Assembly: GCF_014077505.1 (NCBI RefSeq)
Contig: NZ_JACGWA010000006.1
Location: 124,001-188,000, forward strand
Direction of reading: 5' to 3'
From: Colwellia sp. BRX10-3
GTDB lineage: Bacteria > Pseudomonadota > Gammaproteobacteria > Enterobacterales > Alteromonadaceae
DNA length: 64,000 nt
Shown here: positions 55,944 through 64,000 of the stretch, in pieces
Layout: each line of letters starts with the position of its first letter
Position numbering within the stretch: the stretch's first letter is position 1
The notes under the pieces: generated by a model
Told to the model about the DNA's origin: nothing
Database searches by the model: none
What the model saw: the letters and a program-made list of their open reading frames with translations, nothing else
Position numbers and translations under genes: made by a program

Positions 55944-56915
55944 TTACAACCAACGTTTTTTCTTAAATACCACCAGTAATACCACTGAAACCACCGCCAT
56001 TACGCCTAATAAGATGAAGTAACCATTATCAGCTTTCAGCTCTGGTATGTACTCAAAGTTCATCCCATAGATACCAGCGAGAAAGGTTAAAGGCACAAAT
56101 AATGCCGTGATCACCGTTAATACCCGCATTGTTGCATTAAGTTGATGTGACGTTACAGACATATAACCATTAATTAAATCGCCACAAATATCGTAATACA
56201 TTTGCGAAAGACTCAGTAGACGGTCTAAACGTTCGCGTAAATCATTAACCGTATGAGTTTCTTTATCAGTGATCAGGTCTGTATCTTCATCATCGACATA
56301 AACTTTTAAAGTTTCCCCCATGTTGACATGATAATTAAATGTACGTCTTATTTTCACCAGTTGTGAGCGATAAGAGGTAATTTGCTTCATCATTTGGTCA
56401 TTACCACTTAATTGAAAGTCATCTTCAATTCTTTCTAGCTCAGCTTCAAAATGAAACATTTCTTTGAGATAATAACCACAACTGCTATGGAACAGTCTAA
56501 GCGCTAAGTGCACTGGGCTGCGTTTAAGGTGTTTTTCACCGATTTCACTAAATAACTCATTAATCGCTAAAGAGCTTTTTGGATGTCGAGTTATTAATAC
56601 GCGTTTACCGATGAACAAGCTAATTTGTAAATGGTTAAAGTTAAGGCTGTCATCATTCGCGACTATGCCGCGATAAAGCATAAAAATATAATCTTTAAAC
56701 AATTCAATTTTAGGTGGGTGGCGCTCACGAAGCGCATCACTTATAGCTAGGGGATGGCATTTAAATTGCGTTAATATCCGTGTTTCTTCTTCTAAGTCAA
56801 CATTATCGAGATCAATCCACAGCGTAGTTTGGTCGTTTTCTTGCCATTGACTGATTAATTCAGTACTACCAATTACGGTTTTTTGTGTTGGTGATATCAA
56901 CATACATTTTATCAT
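55944..56915 (-). CDS. corA: CorA-family Mg2+/divalent cation transporter
   Basis: This 323-residue membrane channel has a long N-terminal cytoplasmic domain and two C-terminal helices. The pore signature is YGMNFEYIPEL after VLTVITALFVPLTFLAG; the C-terminus ends in basic KKKRWL. ZntB-type members share this form, so Zn2+ transport is an alternative. It is divergent from mgtE, 264 nt apart, so two Mg transport routes share one promoter region. Confidence 0.9.
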   Translation of the reverse strand: MIKCMLISPTQKTVIGSTELISQWQENDQTTLWIDLDNVDLEEETRILTQFKCHPLAISDALRERHPPKIELFKDYIFMLYRGIVANDDSLNFNHLQISLFIGKRVLITRHPKSSLAINELFSEIGEKHLKRSPVHLALRLFHSSCGYYLKEMFHFEAELERIEDDFQLSGNDQMMKQITSYRSQLVKIRRTFNYHVNMGETLKVYVDDEDTDLITDKETHTVNDLRERLDRLLSLSQMYYDICGDLINGYMSVTSHQLNATMRVLTVITALFVPLTFLAGIYGMNFEYIPELKADNGYFILLGVMAVVSVVLLVVFKKKRWL

Positions 56916-57179
56916 TATATACTCTCTATTTACCCAGAATTAAACGGGATAATTATTAACCCTGACCTTTACTTTTAATATTATAAAGCCAAAAAGGTAG
57001 CAACAAGCAAAAACCTTAATGAAAAGTTAACTTATTTCCTCTTGATTGTAATACAATTAATTATAAATACGAACAAAATTGATGTTAAGAAAACCATAAA
57101 ATTTAATCATAAATGTTATGCAGACACTCACCCAATAAATATCATATCCCGTTATTAAACCGGATTTAAGGATAAACAA

Positions 57180-58532
57180 ATGTTAGAAAATGCCATTGAT
57201 AAATTATCCTTAGTCATTGACGACATTCTCATTGCAGAGCACGAGCAAGAAATTGCAAAAATTATGCTTACTGCTAATGAGTCATTAATCGCTGAGCAAT
57301 TTGCTCTATTGATTGAAGCGCTTCCGCAAGATAAGCGTTTAAGTGTTTGGGCCACTTACCCAGAAGATACACAAAGATCTGCTTTTGTCGATATGGGACA
57401 AAGCACAAGAACTAGCTTAATACAGGCATTAAGTGATGAAGAATGTTTCGATTTACTTGCTCAACTAGACGTTGATGATGTAATTGAAATTGCAGAAGAA
57501 ATACCAAGTCGGCTATTAAAATATGCGATAAAAAACTTAGATGACTCACAGCGAAAACTGTACCAACAAGCGCAACAATTTACCGTTGATGAAGTGGGCC
57601 ATTGGTTAGACTACAATTATGTCCGCATTTCGGAAAAACTTAAAATAACCAGTGCTCAATTACTGTTACAAAAAGGTTTATCACCCTATACCGAAGATTT
57701 TTATGCTGTAAATAAAGAAGGTGTTTTAACTGGTACTGTCGACATTAACAGCTTAATACAAAGTGACGGTGAAAATACCTTAAAAACACTTTTTTCGCCC
57801 GAAATAATCAGACTTAATGCCAACGAAGAGTTAACAGTTGCCGCAGAAGCGGTAATATTATCTGGAAAAATGTCGTTACCCGTAGTTGATGAAAACGAAC
57901 GTTTTCTTGGCAGATTTACTGTTGAAACTGCCTATCAAGTAAAACAAGAGTCGCAAACAGAACAAATGACCCAAGCAGCAGGTTTAAGTAACGATGAAGA
58001 CTTGTTTTCAAGTGTAAGAACCAGTGCGAAAAACCGGGGTATTTGGCTTGGTATTAACTTACTGACGGCGTTTTTAGCCTCTTGGTTTATTGGTTTTTTT
58101 GAAGCAACTCTCCAACAAGTAGTCGCTTTAGCCGTATTAATGCCAGTCGTTGCCTCTATGGGTGGTGTTTCTGGTAGTCAAACCTTAACGGTTATTGTCC
58201 GAGGTATGGCATTGGGTCAAATAACAGAGCAAAATAGAAAAGTGCTGCTACGAAAAGAATTAAAAGTGGGTGGGCTCAACGGTATTATTTGGTCAATTGT
58301 TATTGGTGCAATCACCTACTTTTGGTTTGACAGCGCAGAATTAAGCTTTGTAATCGCGTTAGCTATCTTATTAAATTTACTAACGGCGTCAGCATCGGGC
58401 GTTATGATCCCGGCAATATTAAACAAATTAAACATCGACCCTGCCTTATCTGGCTCGGTTATTTTGACCACAGTGACTGATATTGTCGGCTTCGTTGTGT
58501 TTTTAGGATTAGGTAGCTTACTGCTGCTATAA
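57180..58532 (+). CDS. mgtE: MgtE-family Mg2+ transporter
   Basis: This 450-residue protein has an N-terminal MgtE_N domain (residues about 30-130, LPQDKRLSVWATYPEDTQRS), a CBS pair (about 135-260) with Asp/Glu-rich loops that sense Mg2+, and five helices in the C-terminal domain (LMPVVASMGGVSGSQTLTVI, RKELKVGGLNGIIW, ILLNLLTASASGVMIPAIL). AAGGA is upstream of its ATG. It lies 24 nt before a CNNM-like gene, so the two make an operon for Mg2+ homeostasis. Confidence 0.92.
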   Translation: MLENAIDKLSLVIDDILIAEHEQEIAKIMLTANESLIAEQFALLIEALPQDKRLSVWATYPEDTQRSAFVDMGQSTRTSLIQALSDEECFDLLAQLDVDDVIEIAEEIPSRLLKYAIKNLDDSQRKLYQQAQQFTVDEVGHWLDYNYVRISEKLKITSAQLLLQKGLSPYTEDFYAVNKEGVLTGTVDINSLIQSDGENTLKTLFSPEIIRLNANEELTVAAEAVILSGKMSLPVVDENERFLGRFTVETAYQVKQESQTEQMTQAAGLSNDEDLFSSVRTSAKNRGIWLGINLLTAFLASWFIGFFEATLQQVVALAVLMPVVASMGGVSGSQTLTVIVRGMALGQITEQNRKVLLRKELKVGGLNGIIWSIVIGAITYFWFDSAELSFVIALAILLNLLTASASGVMIPAILNKLNIDPALSGSVILTTVTDIVGFVVFLGLGSLLLL

Positions 58533-58556
58533 AAAAGTAAAATGAGGATTTAAGTA

Positions 58557-59621
58557 ATGCCCGTAGAAACTATCACCTGGATTGCCATTGTGTTTTGTAT
58601 TTCACAATCAGCTATTTTTTCAGGATTAAATTTAGCGTTTTTTTCACTCAGTAGATTGCAGCTAGAAGTTGAAGCTAATAAAGGCAATAAAGCCGCCATC
58701 ACTGTATTAACACTGAGAAACGACTCTAATTTTTTGCTTGCCACTATTTTATGGGGCAATGTTGGTATTAATGTTTTATTGACTATGTTGTCTGACTCAG
58801 TACTTGCTGGAGTTGGCGCATTTCTATTCTCAACAATCGTTATTACTGTCGTGGGTGAAATTACTCCTCAAGCTTACTTTTCTCGCAATGCGTTAAAAAT
58901 GGGTAGCATGTTAGCGCCTATTATTCGCTTCTACCAATTAGTGCTTTACCCAGTGACTAAACCAAGTGCGCTAATACTTGACGCATGGTTAGGTAAAGAA
59001 GGTATTACCTATTTAGCGGAAAGTGAGTTAGGTAGTATTATTAAAAAGCATATCAGTGCTGAAGAAGCTGATTTAAACCATGTTGAAGGTATTGGTGCGC
59101 TGAATTTTTTTGCTTTAGATGAAATTAAAGTAACAGAAGAAGGTGAAGTTATTGACCCTCACTCCATTATTGCTTTGCCAACAAAACTTGATTTACCTAT
59201 TCTGCCTGATACCTATTCTGGCCCGAATGACCCATTTTTAACTATGTTAAATCAGTCGGGTTATAGTTGGGTGGTGTTAACAAACCTTGAAGGCAAACCG
59301 CTACTGGTTATTGATGCTGATGGATTTTTACGCAGCGCGCTGTTTCAGTCAGAAGACTTTGACCCTTATAACTTTTGTCATCGTCCAGTAGTAATCACCG
59401 ATGAAACAACGTCGTTAAATGAAGCTATTTTGAAAATGAAAGTGAATACTTCAACTGATCAAAACTTTGATGGCGTTATTGAGCACGATGTTCTATTAGT
59501 ATGGGGCGAGACTAAACGTATCATTACTGGTGCAGATATTTTTGGTCGCTTACTTAAAGGTATGCTTCCGTTAGTTCAACATAACGAGAAAGTAGCAGAG
59601 TCGGTTAACGCTGAGAAGTAA
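58557..59621 (+). CDS. CNNM/CorC-like DUF21-CBS membrane protein
   Basis: This 354-residue protein has an N-terminal DUF21 transmembrane domain (FCISQSAIFSGLNLAFFSLS, RNDSNFLLATILWGNVGINV, VVGEITPQAYFSRNALKMG) and a C-terminal CBS pair (about residues 200-330). The DUF21/CNNM family takes part in Mg2+ or Co2+ efflux or homeostasis. The second gene after mgtE with a GAGG ribosome site. Its own terminator follows. Confidence 0.88.
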   Translation: MPVETITWIAIVFCISQSAIFSGLNLAFFSLSRLQLEVEANKGNKAAITVLTLRNDSNFLLATILWGNVGINVLLTMLSDSVLAGVGAFLFSTIVITVVGEITPQAYFSRNALKMGSMLAPIIRFYQLVLYPVTKPSALILDAWLGKEGITYLAESELGSIIKKHISAEEADLNHVEGIGALNFFALDEIKVTEEGEVIDPHSIIALPTKLDLPILPDTYSGPNDPFLTMLNQSGYSWVVLTNLEGKPLLVIDADGFLRSALFQSEDFDPYNFCHRPVVITDETTSLNEAILKMKVNTSTDQNFDGVIEHDVLLVWGETKRIITGADIFGRLLKGMLPLVQHNEKVAESVNAEK

Positions 59622-59654
59622 TGATTAATCGCTAAAATATCTTTTCAAAAATTG

Positions 59655-59684
59655 ACTTCGGCTATGAATTTAGCCGAAGTTTTT
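59655..59684 (+). terminator. Intrinsic terminator of the mgtE operon
   Basis: ACTTCGGCTA (59655-59664), loop TGAATT and TAGCCGAAGT (59671-59680) with TTTTC following, 33 nt after the stop codon. Confidence 0.92.
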
Positions 59685-59738
59685 CTATAAATTTTATCAA
59701 AAATCACAGAATAACGATTGAGTTGTGTAATTGTTTAA

Positions 59739-60605
59739 TTACTCTGGTTTTAAAGCTAGCACGTCTGATTTTAACAAGCTTAAAATTTTCTCCGCTGTAT
59801 TACCTAATACTTTCGCTTCCAGACCTTTACGGCCAACGGTACCTATAACGACTAACCCTGCTTTTTTCTGCGCCGCAATGCTGGGAATAACTTTTTCAGG
59901 CTCTCCTGCTTTAATGAAAAAGTTAGCTACCGGTATATCGTATTCAGCGGCCAACTTTTCAATTTTACCCTTTAAGGTTTTCTTTGCATTCATTTCTAAC
60001 TCGTCTTTGTAATGTATACCTAAATCACGCAATACTTTTGAAAACGGTACTGTATAACAGACAAATAATTCCGCTTCATTCGCCTGAGTAAATGTTTTCG
60101 CTGATTTTAATATTTGATGATTCAGCTCTTGTTTGGTTTTTCGTTTAGTTTCTAAATCAATAGCGGCTAGGACATTCGGCGATTTACGCCATTTATAATC
60201 GCTAACAATAAATACTGGTGCTGGACATTCACGTAATAATTGCCAGTCGGTAGATGTGTACAAAAACGTTTCACTTCGATGTGCAGTTTTTACCACCATG
60301 AGTGGGTTATGCTCTTTTGCATAGCAATTTATCCACTCGTAAATGCGCTTTTCCCACACAACTTCAAAGCTATATTTAATACCTTCAGGTACTAAAGTAG
60401 CGAGTGATTTTTTTGCATCATGACTAACAGCATCTAGTAAGGCTTGTTTTATGTTTTGTGGATCATCTTGAATAAGCCGTAAACTTTGATAACAAAAATA
60501 AACAATATGCAACGAAATACTGGTGTTTTTAGCCAGTTCACAAGCGCGTTGAATGGCTACTGGTTTGCTATCCGATAAATCGGCGACAACGAAGATATTA
60601 TTCAT
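59739..60605 (-). CDS. Universal stress protein with two Usp domains (UspE-like)
   Basis: This 288-residue protein has two alpha-beta Usp domains (residues about 1-140 and 145-288). The second contains GEPEKVIPSIAAQKKAGLVV and GTVGRKGLEAKVLGNTAEKI, the ATP-binding type loop. A GAGGA ribosome site is present. It is likely a general stress protein; the partner is not clear. Its stop lies 54 nt from the mgtE operon terminator. Confidence 0.88.
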   Translation of the reverse strand: MNNIFVVADLSDSKPVAIQRACELAKNTSISLHIVYFCYQSLRLIQDDPQNIKQALLDAVSHDAKKSLATLVPEGIKYSFEVVWEKRIYEWINCYAKEHNPLMVVKTAHRSETFLYTSTDWQLLRECPAPVFIVSDYKWRKSPNVLAAIDLETKRKTKQELNHQILKSAKTFTQANEAELFVCYTVPFSKVLRDLGIHYKDELEMNAKKTLKGKIEKLAAEYDIPVANFFIKAGEPEKVIPSIAAQKKAGLVVIGTVGRKGLEAKVLGNTAEKILSLLKSDVLALKPE

Positions 60606-60755
60606 AAAGTCCTCTTTTATTAGTATGTATCAATTAAAAATAGCATAAGGAGTTTATTTTACTTTGATATAGAACAAGAACTTTACAAAAAGTGTAAATA
60701 ATAATAATTAAAAACGAACAAATTAAGTTAAAAACTGAAACTGAGAATATTAATT

Positions 60756-61124
60756 TTAGCCGTTCTTTGCCTCTATCTTACTCTCTGGTTTAATGACCAA
60801 GCACGTTAAAGCGACAGGTAATAAAGACACCAAGCCAAAAATCCAGCTACCGCTGGAAAAAATTAGAATACTTGATAGCAAAAATCCCAAGGCTACAATG
60901 ATTGCGCCCACCAATTTTGCTGTTTTATGAGAAAATAAGGCCCCAACTGTGAGTAAAGCCGCAACTGAAATTTGCACCGCTCCGTAAAGCATAATCGCAA
61001 AGCCATTAAACCCGAAGCTCTGCAAAAATTGTACTTCTTGAGGGCTATTAGTAATTTTGGCGATGCCCGCCGCTAGGCTTAACAATGCGACAATAACGAT
61101 CAGTAAATTAATGACAGTTTTCAT
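60756..61124 (-). CDS. DoxX-like small membrane protein
   Basis: This 122-residue protein starts at ATG 61124 with AAGGAATT upstream (MKTVINLLIVIVALLSLAAG). A longer frame from 61181 would add 19 residues. It has four hydrophobic segments, DoxX-like (SLAAGIAKITNSPQEVQF, GAVQISVAALLTVGALFS, AKLVGAIIVALGFLLSSILI). The function of this clade is unclear. Confidence 0.72.
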   Translation of the reverse strand: MKTVINLLIVIVALLSLAAGIAKITNSPQEVQFLQSFGFNGFAIMLYGAVQISVAALLTVGALFSHKTAKLVGAIIVALGFLLSSILIFSSGSWIFGLVSLLPVALTCLVIKPESKIEAKNG

Positions 61125-61290
61125 TTCAATTCCTTTAAGTAAACTGTTGTTAACACTAAATGCTAACAACAGTTTTTTCAACGACTGAATATGCTAGTAA
61201 TTCTTCTTAAAATAATAAAAATCTAACCACGGCCGACTATGTTTATCCTAATTCAGCAGTAAAACCTAACTGTTCAAAATCATTATAATC

Positions 61291-61500
61291 TTAGCTATCA
61301 CACTCGAGCTTGGCTTTATATTTTCTACTAGCATATACATATAAGAAAACAGCAATAATGATATTTAATATACATCGTGATATCTCAGCTAATTGAAAAT
61401 TTTGATTTACTAAGGAATAAATCAAATCAATTGCTGATCCTAAGCCCAGTATCACAGCTAAAACCATAAATATTTTTTCTAAAGACATTGAATTAGACAT
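61291..61500 (-). CDS. Small membrane protein (69 aa), unknown
   Basis: This 69-residue protein has two hydrophobic segments (IFMVLAVILGLGSAIDLIYS and CILNIIIAVFLYVYASRKY). A modest ribosome site (AGAGAA) precedes ATG 61500. No family recognised. It may be co-transcribed with the 61610-61990 gene upstream on the same strand, 109 nt away. Confidence 0.55.
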   Translation of the reverse strand: MSNSMSLEKIFMVLAVILGLGSAIDLIYSLVNQNFQLAEISRCILNIIIAVFLYVYASRKYKAKLECDS

Positions 61501-61609
61501 TGGTTTCTCTATAAAAAGTTAAACTTTGTTACTGACAAAATTTTATTGGCTAAAATAAGTTACAGGATAATAACAGGTGACTTTGCACCTAAATTTCATT
61601 GGCTTATAT

Positions 61610-61990
61610 TTATTTTGCCCTATCCAATTTTTGCATAATTAAATGCTCAAAACTTGATAAATCATTATTAATATAAACAGGAATGTTAACGTTACCAACT
61701 ATTGATTTTTCAAGTATACCTTGCCATGTAGAAGAAACCTCTATACCTACAGCAACACAATTTAGCGTACTTATATAATTAAAAAATTTAACTATTTCGT
61801 CAACCGCCTCTGGGGTTAAACCTGCAGAATCTTGGGGGTGCGCCAATAAAGCCCACGCTATTTTTAGAGGAGCAATTTTGACTATTTCCTCATTAAGTTG
61901 TTGTACGCCTTGTTCATTAAACCCACCTGATGGGTATATATGTACTACATTTCTAACCAGCTCAATTTTGTAATTGCCATGAGATTCCAT
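61610..61990 (-). CDS. Hypothetical 126-aa soluble protein
   Basis: This 126-residue protein has no signal peptide. The segments NYKIELVRNVVHIYPSGGFN, LKIAWALLAHPQDSAGLTPE and NYISTLNCVAVGIEVSST suggest a compact alpha-beta fold, loosely STAS/SpoIIAA-like in pattern (strand, then a variable loop and helix). That is a weak guess. GGAG precedes the ATG, so it is likely translated. Confidence 0.6.
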   Translation of the reverse strand: MESHGNYKIELVRNVVHIYPSGGFNEQGVQQLNEEIVKIAPLKIAWALLAHPQDSAGLTPEAVDEIVKFFNYISTLNCVAVGIEVSSTWQGILEKSIVGNVNIPVYINNDLSSFEHLIMQKLDRAK

Positions 61991-62117
61991 TCTAGCTCCA
62001 AAGTTTATGAGTCAAGCCTAGTATTACTTTGTACCGGCAAACCTAGCATTAACTATACGATAACCAGCATTCAATAATTGTTTTTTTATCTTCTATAACC
62101 ACAAAAAGCAAACATAT

Positions 62118-63332
62118 TTATGCTACCACACCGCTTTTGAATAATTCAGCAACTTTATTAGTATCGTACTGAAGAAACTGCGTTAAAACCTGATGGCTAT
62201 GTTCGCCGATGTTTGGCGAAGCGTGTTTATATTGTAATGGCGTGTCAGATAGATTAATCGGTGACGCCACGGTTTTAATCAGTGTACCGTCTTTATCAGG
62301 CACTTGTTTAACCATCTCGCGATGTTGAATTTGTGGGTGATTAAATACTTGGTCTAAAGTGTTAACTGGGCCGCAAGGTACAGCTATTTTTTCTAATGTT
62401 GCCACCCAGTAATCACTACTTTGTTTGGCAATAATAACGGCTAAAATCGGCACAAGCTCAACACGATTTTCCACTCTATGCTGATTTGTTTTAAATAGCT
62501 TATTACTGGCTAATTCAGGGCATTTAGCTGCTTGGCAAAATCTTTCAAATTGTTGATCATTACCTATCGCTAAAATTAAGCTTCCGTTAGCAGTGGCAAA
62601 GGTTTGGTATGGCACAATATTAGGGTGACCATTGCCCAAGCGCTTTGGATTTTCTCCTGTCGCTAAATAGTTCATGCCTTGATTAGCCAGCGTAGCCACT
62701 TGTACATCTAATAAAGCAATATCAATATGCTGGCCTTTCCCGGTATGTGCTTTAGCTAACAATGCAGCAAGAATAGCGTTGGCACTATACAGCCCGGTCA
62801 TAACATCAACCACAGCAACCCCCACTTTCATAGGCTCTGCATCAGTGGCACCGGTTAAACTCATTAAACCACCCTCACCTTGGATCATAGCATCGTAACC
62901 TGCTTTATGTGCGTAGGGACCATGCTGACCAAAGCCGGTAATAGAACAATAAACCAATTTAGGGTTAAGTGTTTTTAATTGCTGATAGCTCAAACCATAT
63001 TTTTCAAGACCGCCTACTTTATAATTTTCAATTAAAACATCCGCTTTAGCGATCATATCTTTGATCACTTTTTGGCCTAGTGCTTGGGTTATATCAATAG
63101 CAATTGATTGTTTATTGCGATTAGCGCAGTGGTAATACGCAGCTTGTGCAGCTTCATTTTCTTGCGCCGGTTTGATAAATGGAGGACCCCAATGGCGAGT
63201 GTCATCGCCTCTATTCGGTCGTTCCACTTTAATAACTTCAGCGCCCATATCTGCCAGCATTTGGGATGCCCAAGGCCCTGCCAAAATTCGACTTAAATCA
63301 ACTACTTTAATACCTTTTAGCGCTTCAGACAT
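62118..63332 (-). CDS. CaiB/BaiF-family (class III) CoA-transferase
   Basis: This 404-residue enzyme transfers CoA between carboxylic acids. Motifs include GIKVVDLSRILAGPWASQML, GAEVIKVERPNRGDDTRHWG, NRNKQSIAIDITQALGQKVI, GLEKYGLSYQQLKTLNPKLV and the catalytic Asp region GYDAMIQGEGGLMSLTG. The length is typical. Substrate unknown. It is divergent from the M24 peptidase gene, 456 nt apart. Confidence 0.92.
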   Translation of the reverse strand: MSEALKGIKVVDLSRILAGPWASQMLADMGAEVIKVERPNRGDDTRHWGPPFIKPAQENEAAQAAYYHCANRNKQSIAIDITQALGQKVIKDMIAKADVLIENYKVGGLEKYGLSYQQLKTLNPKLVYCSITGFGQHGPYAHKAGYDAMIQGEGGLMSLTGATDAEPMKVGVAVVDVMTGLYSANAILAALLAKAHTGKGQHIDIALLDVQVATLANQGMNYLATGENPKRLGNGHPNIVPYQTFATANGSLILAIGNDQQFERFCQAAKCPELASNKLFKTNQHRVENRVELVPILAVIIAKQSSDYWVATLEKIAVPCGPVNTLDQVFNHPQIQHREMVKQVPDKDGTLIKTVASPINLSDTPLQYKHASPNIGEHSHQVLTQFLQYDTNKVAELFKSGVVA

Positions 63333-63788
63333 AGAACAAAACCTATACTTTAAATTGTTTAAATAAAAATGATGATGTACTTACCTCCTGATGATAATTT
63401 ATCACCAGAAGATAAAACAGGACTAAAACTTTAATATACTGTTTTTTGTTGTTTTAACTTGAGTGATTTACGTTGGTTTACTGACTATTGTTGATTAACT
63501 AGTTAATAAATACTTACTAAGAATGGGTTCCATGTTATTGCCACACAAACTTCCCGGTTCATCAATAAACCAGTAAACCACTTTATTTGTTTTCGCCGCT
63601 GATAAATTCTACTTTTATCGAATAGTGTTCTTCTCGTTTGTGACTATTAATTATCTACAGTCACAAACGATTAACCACAAAGCCTTAAGATAAATTTACT
63701 TATACTAATGCGACTTAATTTAATCCGATACATCAGATATTTTTCCGTATAAAATATACATAATTATCTACAAATGTAAGGGAGAAAT
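63333..63788. other. Intergenic region with a 12-bp inverted repeat
   Basis: No gene was seen. It contains TCGTTTGTGACT (63634-63645), a 13-nt gap and its exact complement (63659-63670), about 120 nt before the M24 gene, a possible operator or terminator element for the divergent pair. Confidence 0.5.
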
Positions 63789-64000
63789 ATGACTATAGGT
63801 GTTGGCGGCTCTACCGCAAAAATTGAACTGGAAAAATTAGTAAATATGACCAGTCAAGTTCAAGCGATAACTGAGGCTGAATTAAAACAGCGCATTGCGA
63901 AAGCGCAAGCAATTATGGCTGAAAATGATATTGCTGCGACCTATATTGATGCTGGAACCAACTTATATTACTTTACGGGCACGCGGTGGTACGCTAGCGA
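63789..64000 (+). CDS. M24-family aminopeptidase/creatinase-like protein, 5' part
   Basis: Open frame from ATG 63789 (GGGAG ribosome site) to the window edge, 70 codons. It begins MTIGVGGSTAKIELEKLVNM and continues with RIAKAQAIMAENDIAATYID and AGTNLYYFTGTRWYAS, the creatinase N-terminal domain of Xaa-Pro aminopeptidases and relatives. The catalytic domain is outside the window. Confidence 0.72.
   Translation, partial: MTIGVGGSTAKIELEKLVNMTSQVQAITEAELKQRIAKAQAIMAENDIAATYIDAGTNLYYFTGTRWYAS

Noticed and set aside
56916-57179. Possible Mg2+ riboswitch upstream of mgtE
   Set aside because: No M-box-like or mgtA-leader-like structure could be made out by eye; only a normal ribosome site is visible.

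Overview
The window is AT-rich bacterial DNA from a gammaproteobacterium. Gene content and order (PuuD-type purine catabolism, TamA/TamB, RimK with RimB-like partners, frmA/frmB, several MscS channels, many c-di-GMP proteins) point to a marine Alteromonadales lineage of the Colwellia/Thalassotalea kind. That placement is inferred from protein resemblance and base composition; there is no rRNA in the window. No tRNA, CRISPR array, prophage or intact insertion sequence was seen.

Layout. (1) 1-7.0 kb: a PmrAB/BasRS-like two-component system, then a small secreted protein, eptA and dgkA, then an LTA-synthase-like membrane sulfatase. All three transcription units carry the same CTTAAG-based promoter motif 48-55 nt before their start codons, so this looks like a compact lipid A / envelope remodelling regulon. 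(2) 7.1-21.9 kb: a purine degradation island, all on the minus strand: a RutR-like regulator, puuD, guaD, allA, uraH, uraD, xdhC-xdhB-xdhA, allE, puuE and a Tsx-like porin. Three decayed genes lie inside it: a malate synthase G tail, an NCS2 nucleobase permease fragment and a second puuD fragment. No allantoate amidohydrolase (allC) is visible, so one step must be supplied from outside. (3) 22-31.7 kb: a DUF1428 protein, a large M36 metalloprotease, a short membrane ORF, the glutathione-dependent formaldehyde pair frmA-fghA with a divergent LysR regulator, a VOC-fold protein, and a dead GAF-GGDEF gene.

(4) 31.7-37.8 kb: an HdfR-like regulator divergent from a rimK / AstE-like deacylase / RimB-like protease / MscS operon, then a second MscS and a MlaC-like protein on the opposite strand. 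(5) 38.4-45.5 kb: a signalling run of a CHASE histidine kinase, a single-domain receiver, a REC-GGDEF-EAL protein and a beta-propeller GGDEF protein lacking visible membrane segments. (6) 45.5-54.4 kb: MscS with a DUF432-like partner, a Usp protein, a small membrane protein, and tamA-tamB. (7) 54.6-64 kb: a CPA2 antiporter, CorA, MgtE and a CNNM/CorC-like protein (an Mg/ion homeostasis group), a tandem Usp, a DoxX-like protein, two small hypotheticals, a CaiB/BaiF CoA-transferase, and the 5' end of an M24 aminopeptidase gene.

The most notable signals are the three-copy operator in the eptA region, the step-by-step decay of the purine island (including a 21-bp perfect inverted repeat at the malate synthase frameshift), and the rimK-hydrolase-MscS operon.
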